Part shown: positions 15,425-22,889 of the stretch, piece by piece
Layout: each line of letters starts with the position of its first letter
How positions within the stretch are numbered: position 1 is the first letter of the stretch
Assembly: GCA_964541085.1 (NCBI GenBank)
Contig: CAZIPA010000001.1
Location: 46,401-110,400, forward strand
Source: UBA4644 sp964541085
GTDB taxonomy: Bacteria; Bacillota; Clostridia; Oscillospirales; Butyricicoccaceae
DNA length: 64,000 nt
Direction of reading: 5' to 3'
Program-made: the position numbers and the translations under genes
Notes under the pieces: model-generated
Databases searched by the model: none
Told to the model about the DNA's origin: nothing
Seen by the model: only the letters and a program-made list of their open reading frames with translations

Positions 15425-16825
15425 TTAAAAGCGAAAATACAGGAAGGGATTGTAGGAGCCATCCACCAGAAAGGCGGTGTTCACCAGCAGCAGCAGACAC
15501 AGCGCCACCGGCTCCGCTGCCGCCAGCAGACGGCTGCCCGTCCTGCTCTCTTCCCACCGGTGCAGCAGCCGGGCAGGATAGGGCGTTGCCCCAAGGATGG
15601 CAATCACCAGCACCACGGCGTAGCTGCGGAGATAATACAGCGTCTCCGCATTCCACAGCGGCAGTCCTCCCAGACCGAACATGGCGCCTACGGAGGAAAG
15701 GGCCTCCTGCACGCTTCCGGCGTTAAACAGCACAAAGCTCACCGGCAGCACCAGCAGCATATAGACCCGGCTCAGCAGGGAATGCTTTTTCAACACCGGC
15801 AGCAGAAAGCGCTTTTCCGCCATCAGCAGCAGGGCAAACAGCAGTCCCCACAGTACAAAATTCCACGCTGCGCCGTGCCACAGTCCCGTCAGCAGCCATA
15901 CCGCAAGGATATTCCGCAGCTGTCTGGCCGGTGTTACCCGGCTGCCGCCCAGAGGAATATACACATAATCCCGGAACCAGCTGCCCAGAGAGATGTGCCA
16001 TCTGCGCCAGAACTCCGTCACCGAACGGGAGATGCAGGGATAATCGAAGTTTTCCGCAAAGTGAAAGCCCAGAATCAGGCCCAGCCCGATGGCCATATCA
16101 CTGTAGCCGGAAAAGTCAAAATAGATTTGCAGCACACAGCAGATGGCATAGATCCAGTGAAACAGCACCGTGGGCTGTGTGCTCTGCTGAAACACTGTCA
16201 TCAGCTGATAGAGCACATTGGCAATGAGCACCTTTTTGGACAGGCCGACAAGAAAGCGTCTTGCGCCCCGGGCTGCCTGCTCGGTGCTGTGCCGGCGGCT
16301 GTCCAGCTCCCGGGCCACATCGGAATAGCGCACGATGGGCCCGGCGATCAGCTGGGGGAACATGGCCACATAGGCCGCCAGATGGATCAGGTTGCGCTGG
16401 GCGGGCACCTCGCCCCGATAGACATCCACCAGATAGCTGATGATCTGGAAGGTGTAAAAGCTGATGCCGATGGGCAGCGTCACCCCCAGCAGCGGCACAG
16501 ACAGGCCCGTGACCTGACTGAAGCTGCGCAGGAAAAAGTCCGCATATTTGAAATAGCCCAGTGCCGCCAGATGCAGACACACGGAAAGGGCCAGCAGCCA
16601 CCGTCCGCCGGGGCGTTCCCGACAGCGTTCCAGCAGCAGCCCCAGCACATAGCTCACAAGAATGCTGGCCAGCATCACCAGTACAAACCGGGGCTCTCCC
16701 CAGGCGTAAAAGAACAGGCTGGACAGCAGCAGCACCGTATTTTTCAGTGGCCGGGGTGCCGCAAAATACAGCAGCAGCACCACCGGCAGGAACCAGTAGA
16801 GAAAGGGCAGACTGGAAAACAGCAT
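15425..16825 (-). CDS. MBOAT family O-acyltransferase (AlgI/PatA-like)
   Basis: A polytopic membrane enzyme of 466 residues that passes acyl (usually acetyl) groups across the membrane to an exported polymer. About ten hydrophobic segments are visible. Family motifs include LPIGISFYTFQIISYLVDVYRG, FPQLIAGPIVRY, FDFSGYSDMAIG, FWRRWHISLGSWFRDYVYIPLGG and, with the catalytic His, LLTGLWHGAAWNFVLWG. Together with the DHHW protein it forms an AlgI/AlgJ-type pair. It follows the lipoprotein gene by 18 bases in the same operon. Confidence 0.93.
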   Translation of the reverse strand: MLFSSLPFLYWFLPVVLLLYFAAPRPLKNTVLLLSSLFFYAWGEPRFVLVMLASILVSYVLGLLLERCRERPGGRWLLALSVCLHLAALGYFKYADFFLRSFSQVTGLSVPLLGVTLPIGISFYTFQIISYLVDVYRGEVPAQRNLIHLAAYVAMFPQLIAGPIVRYSDVARELDSRRHSTEQAARGARRFLVGLSKKVLIANVLYQLMTVFQQSTQPTVLFHWIYAICCVLQIYFDFSGYSDMAIGLGLILGFHFAENFDYPCISRSVTEFWRRWHISLGSWFRDYVYIPLGGSRVTPARQLRNILAVWLLTGLWHGAAWNFVLWGLLFALLLMAEKRFLLPVLKKHSLLSRVYMLLVLPVSFVLFNAGSVQEALSSVGAMFGLGGLPLWNAETLYYLRSYAVVLVIAILGATPYPARLLHRWEESRTGSRLLAAAEPVALCLLLLVNTAFLVDGSYNPFLYFRF

Positions 16826-16843
16826 GGCTCTCCCCGCTCCGTC

Positions 16844-17569
16844 TTACTGAATGGCTTCGTCGAAGACGATTTCCGTATTGGCCCAGACGGTGCTGAGCTT
16901 ATCCCGGAAGCTGTCCACCAGCTCCAGATTGCCGTACAGGGACACCACATAGCCGTCCACCGTGGCGATCACCAGCTTGTCCGGGAAGCCGCACATCCAC
17001 CGCTTGCCCTGAATGGCATCGTGCAGGGTCTGGGCCAGCGTCGCCGCGTCCTCGGCCTTCACGGGATGGAAGGCACCGCAGGTGAAGGTGTTGGCATTCA
17101 TCATGTGCATCAGAGAAGCAGCGCCGTCAATGAGGGCCACGCTGTCCTGAGGCAGAGTCAGCATATATTCCACATTTTCCGGATTGCTGATATCAAAGCT
17201 GCCGGGAGCGCCGTCCACGCCGTGCTCCGCGTCACCGCCGGCGGCGGCAAACTTTTCGTCCTCGGCATAGGTGTCCCATACCTTGTTCAGCAGATCCAGC
17301 GCATCGGCAGGAGCACCCTCGGCAGGAGCGGCAGGCACATCCCCATCGGGTGTATTGTCAGCGGGAGGATTGCTTTCTTCGCCGCCGTTGTTTTCCGTGT
17401 TGTTGTTTTCGTTGTTCCCGTTGTTTTCGTTATTCCCGTTGTTTTCATTGTTTTCGATGTTGTTGCCGGTATTTTCATTGCCGCCGTTGGTATCGTTGCC
17501 GCAGGCAGCCAGCGCAGCCAGCATCATCAGGCACAGGGCCAGCGCGATGAGTTTCTTCAGGTTTTTCAT
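16844..17569 (-). CDS. Asn-rich lipoprotein, DUF4358-like
   Basis: About 241 residues. Signal with lipobox (LAALAAC), then a low-complexity Asn/Glu/Gly linker (~30-70) and a Pro/Ala/Asp linker to ~100, giving a flexible tether. The C-terminal domain (LLNKVWDTYAED ... YMLTLPQDSVALIDGA ... FRDKLSTVWANTEIVFDEA) resembles DUF4358 lipoproteins that often accompany MBOAT/DHHW genes. I chose ATG 17569 for GGAG ten bases upstream; the ATG at 17578 overlaps the upstream stop (ATGA) and is also possible. Probably an accessory or sensor for the acylation system. Confidence 0.7.
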   Translation of the reverse strand: MKNLKKLIALALCLMMLAALAACGNDTNGGNENTGNNIENNENNGNNENNGNNENNNTENNGGEESNPPADNTPDGDVPAAPAEGAPADALDLLNKVWDTYAEDEKFAAAGGDAEHGVDGAPGSFDISNPENVEYMLTLPQDSVALIDGAASLMHMMNANTFTCGAFHPVKAEDAATLAQTLHDAIQGKRWMCGFPDKLVIATVDGYVVSLYGNLELVDSFRDKLSTVWANTEIVFDEAIQ

Positions 17570-17574
17570 GGGAT

Positions 17575-18132
17575 TCATTCTCCTTCTTGTTCAAAAATCG
17601 TCCAGCCCTCCAGCGTGCTGTCATAGGCCAGAATATACTGTTTTTCCGGGACGGTTATGGAATAGGTTTCCCCGGGACGGGCGTTTTCAACCGTCCACAG
17701 GAGCAAAATCCTGCCTTTTCCGGTGATGCTCTGTCCGGTGCTTTCCCCTTCGCCCTGAAGCAGCGTCAGCGCTCCTGCGGAGACCTCCGCCCCGCCCCGC
17801 GCCTTCAGCTCCAGCTCCAGTTCCAGCGTCAGTGTTTCTCCCATGGGCTCCAGCGAAAAGGTCGTGATCTGGGATGCATCTCTGCTGCGGGCAGATTGGG
17901 AACCGGTTTCTGCAAACAGCACCGGTGTTTTTCCCACCGCTTGTCCCTGCACCCGCAGCTGCGTCCCGCCGGGCAAAATCCGGAGCGTCAGCACCAGCGC
18001 CAGACAGGCTGCGGCCGCAGCGGCCCATCGCTGCCATGAAATGATGTTTCGCCGGGGTGCGGGCTTCCACGCCGCCTCCAGCAAATCCTCGTCCAACAGG
18101 CCCACTGCCTGGGCCAGACGCTCATCCTTCAT
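17575..18132 (-). CDS. Probable anti-sigma factor (single-pass membrane protein)
   Basis: 185 residues, with an N-terminal cytoplasmic segment of ~35 residues (MKDERLAQAVGLLDEDLLEAAW), one transmembrane helix (~36-52, WAAAAAACLALVLTL) and an extracytoplasmic beta-rich domain. Its start overlaps the sigma-factor gene by 11 bases. A small membrane protein following an ECF sigma gene is nearly always its anti-sigma factor; the function is inferred from position and topology, since no zinc-binding ZAS motif (HxxxCxxC) is present. Confidence 0.72.
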   Translation of the reverse strand: MKDERLAQAVGLLDEDLLEAAWKPAPRRNIISWQRWAAAAAACLALVLTLRILPGGTQLRVQGQAVGKTPVLFAETGSQSARSRDASQITTFSLEPMGETLTLELELELKARGGAEVSAGALTLLQGEGESTGQSITGKGRILLLWTVENARPGETYSITVPEKQYILAYDSTLEGWTIFEQEGE

Positions 18133-18688
18133 GGATCATTCCCTCCTGTTCCAGACGCTGCCGCAGCCGTTTCCGGGTACGGGCCAGCGCCGATTTCACC
18201 TTGCTCTGACTGACTTGCATTCGGGAAGCCACCGCCTCCACCGATTCACAGTAAAAATAGCGCAGCACAAACATCCGCTGTGCCTCCTCCGGCTGGGTAC
18301 GGAGAAAGGCGCTGATACACGCCGCCAGCTCCTGAGCCTCCAGACCCTCCTCCAGCCGTGCGCCGTCGGGAATGCAGCCGTCCAGCTCGTCCAGCGACAG
18401 CGCACCCTGTGTGCCGCCCCGCTTGTCTGCGCTCTGGGCCTTCCAGCGATTCAACGCCAGATTCCGTGTGATGCGTCCCAAAAAGGGCGCCAGCTTTTCC
18501 GGTCTGGCGGGAGGAATGGCATTCCAGAGGGCCAGCCAGCTGTCGCTGACAGCTTCCTCTGCGTCCCGGCGGTCGGCCAGAATATTCCCGGCGATGCGGG
18601 TGCAGTAGGCGCTGTATTTTTTCTGTGTTTCAGTGATGGCCTGAGGATCCCGGCTCTGATAAAGGGCCACGATTTGCAGGTCTTCCAT
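18122..18688 (-). CDS. ECF-type RNA polymerase sigma factor
   Basis: 188 residues with the two-domain ECF structure. Region 2: AEEAVSDSWLALWNAIPPARPEKLAPFLGRITRNLALNRWKA spans promoter-melting and -10 recognition parts (~42-84). Region 4: MFVLRYFYCESVEAVASRMQVSQSKVKSALARTRKRLRQRL (~140-180) is the helix-turn-helix for -35 recognition. It is first in an operon with an anti-sigma-like gene, a lipoprotein and the MBOAT/DHHW pair, so it very likely controls its own operon in response to an envelope signal. Confidence 0.92.
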   Translation of the reverse strand: MEDLQIVALYQSRDPQAITETQKKYSAYCTRIAGNILADRRDAEEAVSDSWLALWNAIPPARPEKLAPFLGRITRNLALNRWKAQSADKRGGTQGALSLDELDGCIPDGARLEEGLEAQELAACISAFLRTQPEEAQRMFVLRYFYCESVEAVASRMQVSQSKVKSALARTRKRLRQRLEQEGMIHEG

Positions 18689-18905
18689 AGGCTGCTCCTT
18701 TCCGGGGCAAACCGTCCTTCACCTGTAATAACAACTTTTCAGGCGGGTTGGTCGCACGAAAACCGGATTTTTTCAAAAAAATTTTTTGGAACGGAAAACT
18801 CCCCTGAAGGGCGCTTTCGGGGGCTGCGTTTTTCGGTGCATCTCCCAGCTTCCGCTGCCCATTGTACCACATCCAACCGGCGGGAAACAAGGGGGATGCT
18901 GCGCA
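18689..18905 (-). promoter_or_regulatory. Upstream region of the sigma-factor operon
   Basis: No gene is visible here. On the minus strand there is a possible vegetative promoter (TTGTTT, 18-base spacer, TACAAT around 18865-18870), and closer to the gene the stretch GTGCGACCAACCCGCC that could be an ECF-type -35, without a certain -10. Neither is secure. Confidence 0.3.
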
Positions 18906-18942
18906 TAAAAAAACACCCCTGAAAGCGTTATGCTTTCAGGGG
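18906..18942 (-). terminator. Terminator of the tRNA cluster
   Basis: 11-bp arms at 18916-18926 and 18932-18942 (CCCCTGAAAGC/GCTTTCAGGGG) followed on the minus strand by TGTTTTTTT. Confidence 0.93.
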
Positions 18943-18951
18943 ATTGGTTTC

Positions 18952-19027
18952 TGGTGACTCAGCGGGGATTCGAACCCCGGACACCCTGCTTAAAAGGCAG
19001 GTGCTCTGCCGACTGAGCTACTGAGTC
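18952..19027 (-). tRNA. tRNA-Lys (UUU)
   Basis: 76-base cloverleaf with encoded CCA. Acceptor arms GACTCAG/CTGAGTC, anticodon loop CTTTTAA, T arm GGTTCGAATCC. Confidence 0.97.
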
Positions 19028-19030
19028 ATA

Positions 19031-19105
19031 TGGCTGGGCTGGCCGGATTTGAACCAGCGAATGCCAGAGTCAAAGTCTGGTGCCTTACCGCTTGGCGACA
19101 GCCCA
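19031..19105 (-). tRNA. tRNA-Gln (UUG)
   Basis: 75-base cloverleaf with encoded CCA. Acceptor arms TGGGCTG/CAGCCCA, anticodon loop CTTTGAC between CCAGA and TCTGG. Confidence 0.96.
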
Positions 19106-19138
19106 GTATAGGTACCATCCGGCAAAGGATAATGTACA

Positions 19139-19156
19139 CGCTCCTCTTTCGAGGAG
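19139..19156. repeat. Short perfect hairpin between tRNA-Gln and tRNA-His
   Basis: GCTCCTC-TTTC-GAGGAGC. It has no T run, so it is more likely a processing or spacer hairpin of the tRNA precursor than a terminator. Confidence 0.6.
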
Positions 19157-19170
19157 CGATACGGTAAAAA

Positions 19171-19247
19171 TGGGGTGGATGAGGGGATTCGAACCCCCGG
19201 CCTTCAGAGCCACAATCTGACGCGCTAACCAACTGCGCCACATCCAC
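19171..19247 (-). tRNA. tRNA-His (GUG)
   Basis: Cloverleaf with encoded CCA. Anticodon loop TTGTGGC between TCAGA and TCTGA; acceptor arms GTGGATG/CATCCAC. The base before the 5' end (19248) is G on the minus strand, able to act as the G-1 identity base. Confidence 0.96.
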
Positions 19248-19257
19248 CATGTTAAGC

Positions 19258-19334
19258 TGGCGCGCCTGGAGGGACTCGAACCCCCAACCTACTGCTTAGA
19301 AGGCAGTTGCTCTATCCTGCTGAGCTACAGGCAC
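19258..19334 (-). tRNA. tRNA-Arg (UCU)
   Basis: 77-base cloverleaf with encoded CCA. Acceptor arms GTGCCTG/CAGGCGC (one G-U), anticodon loop CTTCTAA between ACTGC and GCAGT. Confidence 0.96.
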
Positions 19335-19366
19335 ATACATATATGAAAAGCTGTCGCTGAAAAAAC

Positions 19367-19440
19367 TGGAGCAGGTGATGGGAATCGAACCCACGTGTTC
19401 AGCTTGGAAGGCTGACATTCTACCATTGAACTACACCTGC
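19367..19440 (-). tRNA. tRNA-Gly (UCC)
   Basis: 74-base cloverleaf with encoded CCA. Acceptor arms GCAGGTG/CACCTGC, anticodon loop CTTCCAA between TCAGC and GCTGA. First gene of the five-tRNA transcript. Confidence 0.96.
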
Positions 19441-19471
19441 GAAGGTCAGACTTTCTTAAATCAGCTTTTCA

Positions 19472-19500
19472 AGTATAATATGAAAATCCGGGTTTGTCAA
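19472..19500 (-). promoter_or_regulatory. Promoter of the tRNA cluster
   Basis: Consensus -35 TTGACA (19495-19500) and -10 TATACT (19472-19477) on the minus strand with a 17-base spacer, ~32 bases before tRNA-Gly. Confidence 0.9.
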
Positions 19501-19544
19501 GCGGTTTTCCGCAAAAACTGTAAAAACCGCAGCAAATCTCCCCA

Positions 19545-20006
19545 TCAGGGCTGATACTGCATCCGCTCCCGGCTCCAGTCTGCCAGCACCTCCAGCATAT
19601 CCCGGGCGATCTCCCGGGCACCCGCAAGGTCATGCTCCAGATAATTGCCGCATTCCCAACGCCTGCTGCCGGGAATCTCTCCGGAAAAATCCCGGATAAA
19701 GGCAAAGCTCTCCCGTACCAGCGTCAGCGCCTCCGCAGGGCTCACGCTGTCCCGCACCAGAAAATAAAAGCCCGTGCGGCAGCCCATAGGCCCCACATAC
19801 ACCACCGCATCGGTAAAGCGGCTGTTGCGGGCGTAGGTGGCAAACAGATGCTCAAAGGTGTGCAGCGCCCCGTTGGAAAGATAGTCGCCCCCATTGGGCT
19901 TTTTCATCCGAAGGTCATAGGTAATCACATCTCCGTCGATGCGGGAAATGTACATCCCCTTTTCCAGCTTGTCATGATTCACCGTAAAGCTTGCGATCTG
20001 TTTCAT
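19545..20006 (-). CDS. luxS: S-ribosylhomocysteine lyase LuxS
   Basis: Cleaves S-ribosylhomocysteine to homocysteine and DPD, the precursor of the signal AI-2, as part of the activated methyl cycle. 153 residues, standard for LuxS. Metal ligands are the two His in HTFEHL (~49 and 53) and the Cys of WECGNYLEH (~119); the catalytic Cys is in VGPMGCRTGFY (~76). The ATG at 20006 follows AGGAGG. A promoter lies upstream at 20037-20065. Neither metK nor pfs is next to it here. Confidence 0.97.
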   Translation of the reverse strand: MKQIASFTVNHDKLEKGMYISRIDGDVITYDLRMKKPNGGDYLSNGALHTFEHLFATYARNSRFTDAVVYVGPMGCRTGFYFLVRDSVSPAEALTLVRESFAFIRDFSGEIPGSRRWECGNYLEHDLAGAREIARDMLEVLADWSRERMQYQP

Positions 20007-20036
20007 GGATATGGCCTCCTGTCTCCGATTGTTTTG

Positions 20037-20065
20037 ATTATACCGCATTTTCGCAGAGTTGTAAA
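20037..20065 (-). promoter_or_regulatory. luxS promoter
   Basis: -35 TTTACA (20060-20065) and -10 TATAAT (20037-20042) on the minus strand, 17-base spacer. Confidence 0.8.
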
Positions 20066-20114
20066 CGGGAAAAGGGGAAAGCTGAAAAAATTCTGAAATT
20101 TGCAAAAAAACGGC

Positions 20115-20199
20115 TTGACAGGAGCGAAAAAAATACCATATTATAGAATTAATCAAAACATTTATAAAAAAGAAGGAGGAAACCGCTATGAAGAACTGA
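20115..20199 (+). promoter_or_regulatory. Promoter plus orphan ribosome-binding site with a three-codon ORF
   Basis: -35 TTGACA (20115-20120), 18-base spacer, -10 TATTAT (20139-20144). Then a strong Shine-Dalgarno AAGGAGG (20173-20179) precedes ATG AAG AAC TGA (20188-20199). The ~80 bases between this stop and the next gene hold only short unsupported frames. It may be a leader minigene or the remnant of a broken small gene. Confidence 0.5.
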
Positions 20200-20281
20200 A
20201 AACAATGCATTATGACTCCGAGGATAATTTCAATGGGGTTCAAATATTTATTCGAAATACAGTGGAGGTGTATTTGGATTG

Positions 20282-20971
20282 ATGAATTCTTCGATTCATA
20301 ATTCCCCTCCGTCGGAGCGGAGGCGGATGGAAGAGCAGCTCCGGCTGCACAATCTGCTGTTCTGGGGGATGGCGCTGACGCTGACGGCAGGATGGTTTCT
20401 GTCGCAGGCTCCCGTTTACGCAGAAAATGTGTCCTACCATATGGCGCAGCGGGTGGCGCAAAACTGGATTCCCGGTTTTCTGGGATGTCTCCTGCTGCTT
20501 CCGGTATGCAGAAGTGTGCTGTCCGGCTGGCGCAGGCGGGCAATTTTTGCCTTGCTGTGCATCGGTGCGGCAGCAGGTGCAGCCGGATGGCTGCTGCATT
20601 GGATCACCGCCTATGGCGCAGTGCCGGATGTTGTGATGCTGCTGGGGCTGCCGGGGCCCATCGGCGCAATCGGTCTGCTGCTGTGCTGGCTGAAGAACAC
20701 GGGCGCACCGGGAGTGAAGGGTTGGCGCATTGTCTGCATTCTGTACGGCCTGCTGCTGCTTTTTGCAGTTGCTGACCGCTGTGTGATTCCCGCTTTTGGC
20801 TATGAAATGCTGCTGGAGGCACTGGGCAGCGGCCTTTACAATTTTGTGATCTGGTTTTTCAACCTGTGTCTGGACAGCCCGATACGCTGTCTGCTGGGTG
20901 CGCTGATGCTGCCTTTCCTGCTGTCTCACCAGCTGAAGCTGTGTTTGCACGGGCAAAGCGATAACCAATAA
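20282..20971 (+). CDS. Multi-pass membrane protein of unknown function
   Basis: 229 residues with about six hydrophobic segments (roughly 26-45, 60-75, 88-112, 118-137, 147-165 and 185-215) and short polar loops. The N-terminal ~20 residues are polar (RRRMEEQ). I recognise no family. GGAGGTG lies 11 bases before the ATG at 20282; the TTG immediately before (20279) is spaced better and may be the true start. It precedes another membrane protein of unknown function by 12 bases and probably shares its transcript. Confidence 0.7.
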   Translation: MNSSIHNSPPSERRRMEEQLRLHNLLFWGMALTLTAGWFLSQAPVYAENVSYHMAQRVAQNWIPGFLGCLLLLPVCRSVLSGWRRRAIFALLCIGAAAGAAGWLLHWITAYGAVPDVVMLLGLPGPIGAIGLLLCWLKNTGAPGVKGWRIVCILYGLLLLFAVADRCVIPAFGYEMLLEALGSGLYNFVIWFFNLCLDSPIRCLLGALMLPFLLSHQLKLCLHGQSDNQ

Positions 20972-20983
20972 GGAGGAGCACCT

Positions 20984-21634
20984 ATGGAAAACACCACGCG
21001 CGATGTCCATTTTTCCCGCCTCACCGACCGTCCTTCTGCGCCGCCGGATCCGGCAAAGCCCAAGCTGCCGCTAAAGACCCGGATGGTGGTCTGTGTGGTG
21101 TGTCTGCTGGTGGGTGCGCTGCTGCTTCTGCATCTGATTTCCCTGCCCTTCTCCCGGACGCTGACGGCACTGGAAATCAAGCCGGATGACCCCACCTATG
21201 CTGTGGAACGCACGATCCGCATTTCCGGAAAGTACCGGATGAATCTGTTTTACAGCGATTCCTTTACCGGGCACATCACGGCAGACGGCTTTCCCCTTTC
21301 GGTTCCCGCATGGGAAACCGAGCAAACGGTATTCTGGAACACGCTCCAGTATCTTTATGTTGACCGTGAACTGTTTTGGGATTCCCTTTCCTATGTCACG
21401 CCGGAGGATGAGGCTGCGGCTTACCGTGACCGCACACCCTTTCCCACAGGACGGTTTGCCGAGCTGTATTACAAACCCTTTTTTCACGGCCTGGTTATGG
21501 GCATTCTCGAAGAGGATGCTTCCGGTGCCCTTTCTTATTCCAGTCTGCTGGTGGTGGGTGCGGAAACCCGGGAGGAAGCACTGGAAAAGCTTCAGTCCAG
21601 TTTGCCTTTCGAGTATGAGAGCTGGTTCCGGTAA
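20984..21634 (+). CDS. Single-pass membrane protein of unknown function
   Basis: 216 residues: a polar, Pro-rich N-terminus of ~32 residues, one transmembrane helix (~34-53, VVCVVCLLVGALLLLHLISL) and an extracytoplasmic domain of ~160 residues without known motifs. AAGGAGGAG precedes the start. It is the second gene of the pair starting at 20282 and is followed by a good terminator. No homology is recognised. Confidence 0.7.
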   Translation: MENTTRDVHFSRLTDRPSAPPDPAKPKLPLKTRMVVCVVCLLVGALLLLHLISLPFSRTLTALEIKPDDPTYAVERTIRISGKYRMNLFYSDSFTGHITADGFPLSVPAWETEQTVFWNTLQYLYVDRELFWDSLSYVTPEDEAAAYRDRTPFPTGRFAELYYKPFFHGLVMGILEEDASGALSYSSLLVVGAETREEALEKLQSSLPFEYESWFR

Positions 21635-21655
21635 ATCGCATTTTGATTCCATGCA

Positions 21656-21690
21656 AAAGACTGCGGCAAGCCTGCCGCAGTCTTTCTTTA
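21656..21690 (+). terminator. Rho-independent terminator
   Basis: 10-bp arms GACTGCGGCA (21659-21668) and TGCCGCAGTC (21673-21682), then TTTCTTT. Confidence 0.88.
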
Positions 21691-21710
21691 TGCGTTCATC
21701 CTGACCGTTT

Positions 21711-21941
21711 TTATTCGCTGGCGGCGTTATGGACGACCTTGCCCATATTCCACAGCCGGGTCGCCTGACGGGCAGCAGTGATGCGCTCCTCAGGAGTGTT
21801 GTAGGCAGAATGGGCGGTTTCCGCGCCGCAGTCCATACAGGCCACATAGACGCACCAGCCCTGCTCCTCCTGCACGCAGCCTACGCCGCCGCACACCGGA
21901 CAATCCTCCAGCTCGATTTCATAAATGGGATCCTGTTCCAT
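21711..21941 (-). CDS. Small Lar-like zinc-ribbon protein
   Basis: 76 residues. Two knuckles, CPVCGG (~14-19) and CMDCGAE (~36-42), and an ending AARQATRLWN, match the layout of the Lar family (named for phage/prophage restriction alleviation, but also found as housekeeping-like small proteins in gut Clostridia). The ATG at 21941 has AAAGGAG upstream, inside the end of trxB, so it is the last gene of the nrdD-trxB transcript. A redox or metal role is possible given the context; that is inference. Confidence 0.75.
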   Translation of the reverse strand: MEQDPIYEIELEDCPVCGGVGCVQEEQGWCVYVACMDCGAETAHSAYNTPEERITAARQATRLWNMGKVVHNAASE

Positions 21942-21957
21942 GCTCTGTCGCTCCTTT

Positions 21958-22872
21958 TTACATTCCGTCAATATAACGGCAGGCACCCAGCGCCGCCTGT
22001 GTACCGTCGGCACAGGCCGTGGTCACCTGACGGAAACGCTTACTGCGGCAGTCGCCCGCCACAAACACGCCGGGGGTCTGGGTCACGCCGCTTTCGTCTG
22101 CGGCAAAATAGCCGAAATCATCCAGCCGGGCCAGCGGGGCAAATGCCGTATTTTCCGGGATCAGGCCCACCGCCACGAACAGGCCGTCGCAATGCTCGGT
22201 GACTTTCTCTCCGGTGATTTTATCGGTGGTTTCCAGCCCCTTCAGCTGTCCGTTTTCCAGAATCAGGCTGTCAATATGGACATTGGTACGGGTGCGCACA
22301 TTTTCCCGCCGGAAGAGCAGCTCCTGAAGGCGCTTTTCCCCGGTGAACTCCGGCAGGTCCTGAAGCATGATAACCTCTTTGCACTTGTCCGCCAGCAGAA
22401 TGGCCTCCTGCAAAGCGGAGTTGCCGCCGCCGGCCACACACACCGTCTGGTTCCGGTAAAAATCTCCGTCGCACACGGCGCAGAAGGAAATGCCGCTGCC
22501 GATCATCTCCTCTTCTCCGGGCAGACCCAGCAGACGGTGGCGCACACCGGTGGCCAGAATGACCGCCTTGCAGTCATAGCTGCCGCCCTCTTCCGTTTTC
22601 ACGGTTTTATAGGTGCCGCAGTCCTCCACGGAAATGGCCTTTTCCAGCTCTACCTCCGCACCCTGGGCCAGAATCTGCTCCATCATGCTGTCTGCCAGCG
22701 CGCTGCCGCTGATTTGCAGCGCACCGGGGAAGTTTTCCACCTTGGGAGAATAGGCGATCTGTCCGCCGAAGCCGTTTTTCTCCAGCACCAGCACGGTTTT
22801 CTGATTGCGCAGTCCGTACAGCGCCGCCGTCATACCGGCAGGGCCGCCGCCTACCACAACGATATCATACAT
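21958..22872 (-). CDS. trxB: Thioredoxin reductase
   Basis: FAD-dependent NADPH oxidoreductase that reduces thioredoxin-like proteins. 304 residues. FAD-binding VVVGGGPAGMTAALY at ~5-19, redox-active CAVC at ~131-134 (the low-molecular-weight TrxB type), the NADPH-site VCVAGGGNSALQEA and the C-terminal FAD motif GVFVAGDCRSK. It starts 17 bases after nrdD ends, whose product carries a C-terminal thioredoxin-like domain. TrxB may therefore recharge NrdD directly. Confidence 0.95.
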   Translation of the reverse strand: MYDIVVVGGGPAGMTAALYGLRNQKTVLVLEKNGFGGQIAYSPKVENFPGALQISGSALADSMMEQILAQGAEVELEKAISVEDCGTYKTVKTEEGGSYDCKAVILATGVRHRLLGLPGEEEMIGSGISFCAVCDGDFYRNQTVCVAGGGNSALQEAILLADKCKEVIMLQDLPEFTGEKRLQELLFRRENVRTRTNVHIDSLILENGQLKGLETTDKITGEKVTEHCDGLFVAVGLIPENTAFAPLARLDDFGYFAADESGVTQTPGVFVAGDCRSKRFRQVTTACADGTQAALGACRYIDGM

Positions 22873-22889
22873 GGCAATTTCCTCCCGGC

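Noticed and set aside
17390..17480. Repeats in the lipoprotein gene
   Set aside because: Asn-rich coding spacer of a lipoprotein tether; explained by the protein.
14249..17626. Very long plus-strand open frame (about 1125 codons) opposite the MBOAT/DHHW genes
   Set aside because: It is Gln/His/Arg-rich nonsense antisense to three well-supported genes; high GC leaves antisense frames open.
19139..19156. Terminator between tRNA-Gln and tRNA-His
   Set aside because: Perfect hairpin but no T run, and downstream tRNAs need the same transcript.
18952..19440. tRNA-associated integration (attachment) site
   Set aside because: No integrase, no duplicated tRNA 3' end and no foreign segment beside the cluster.
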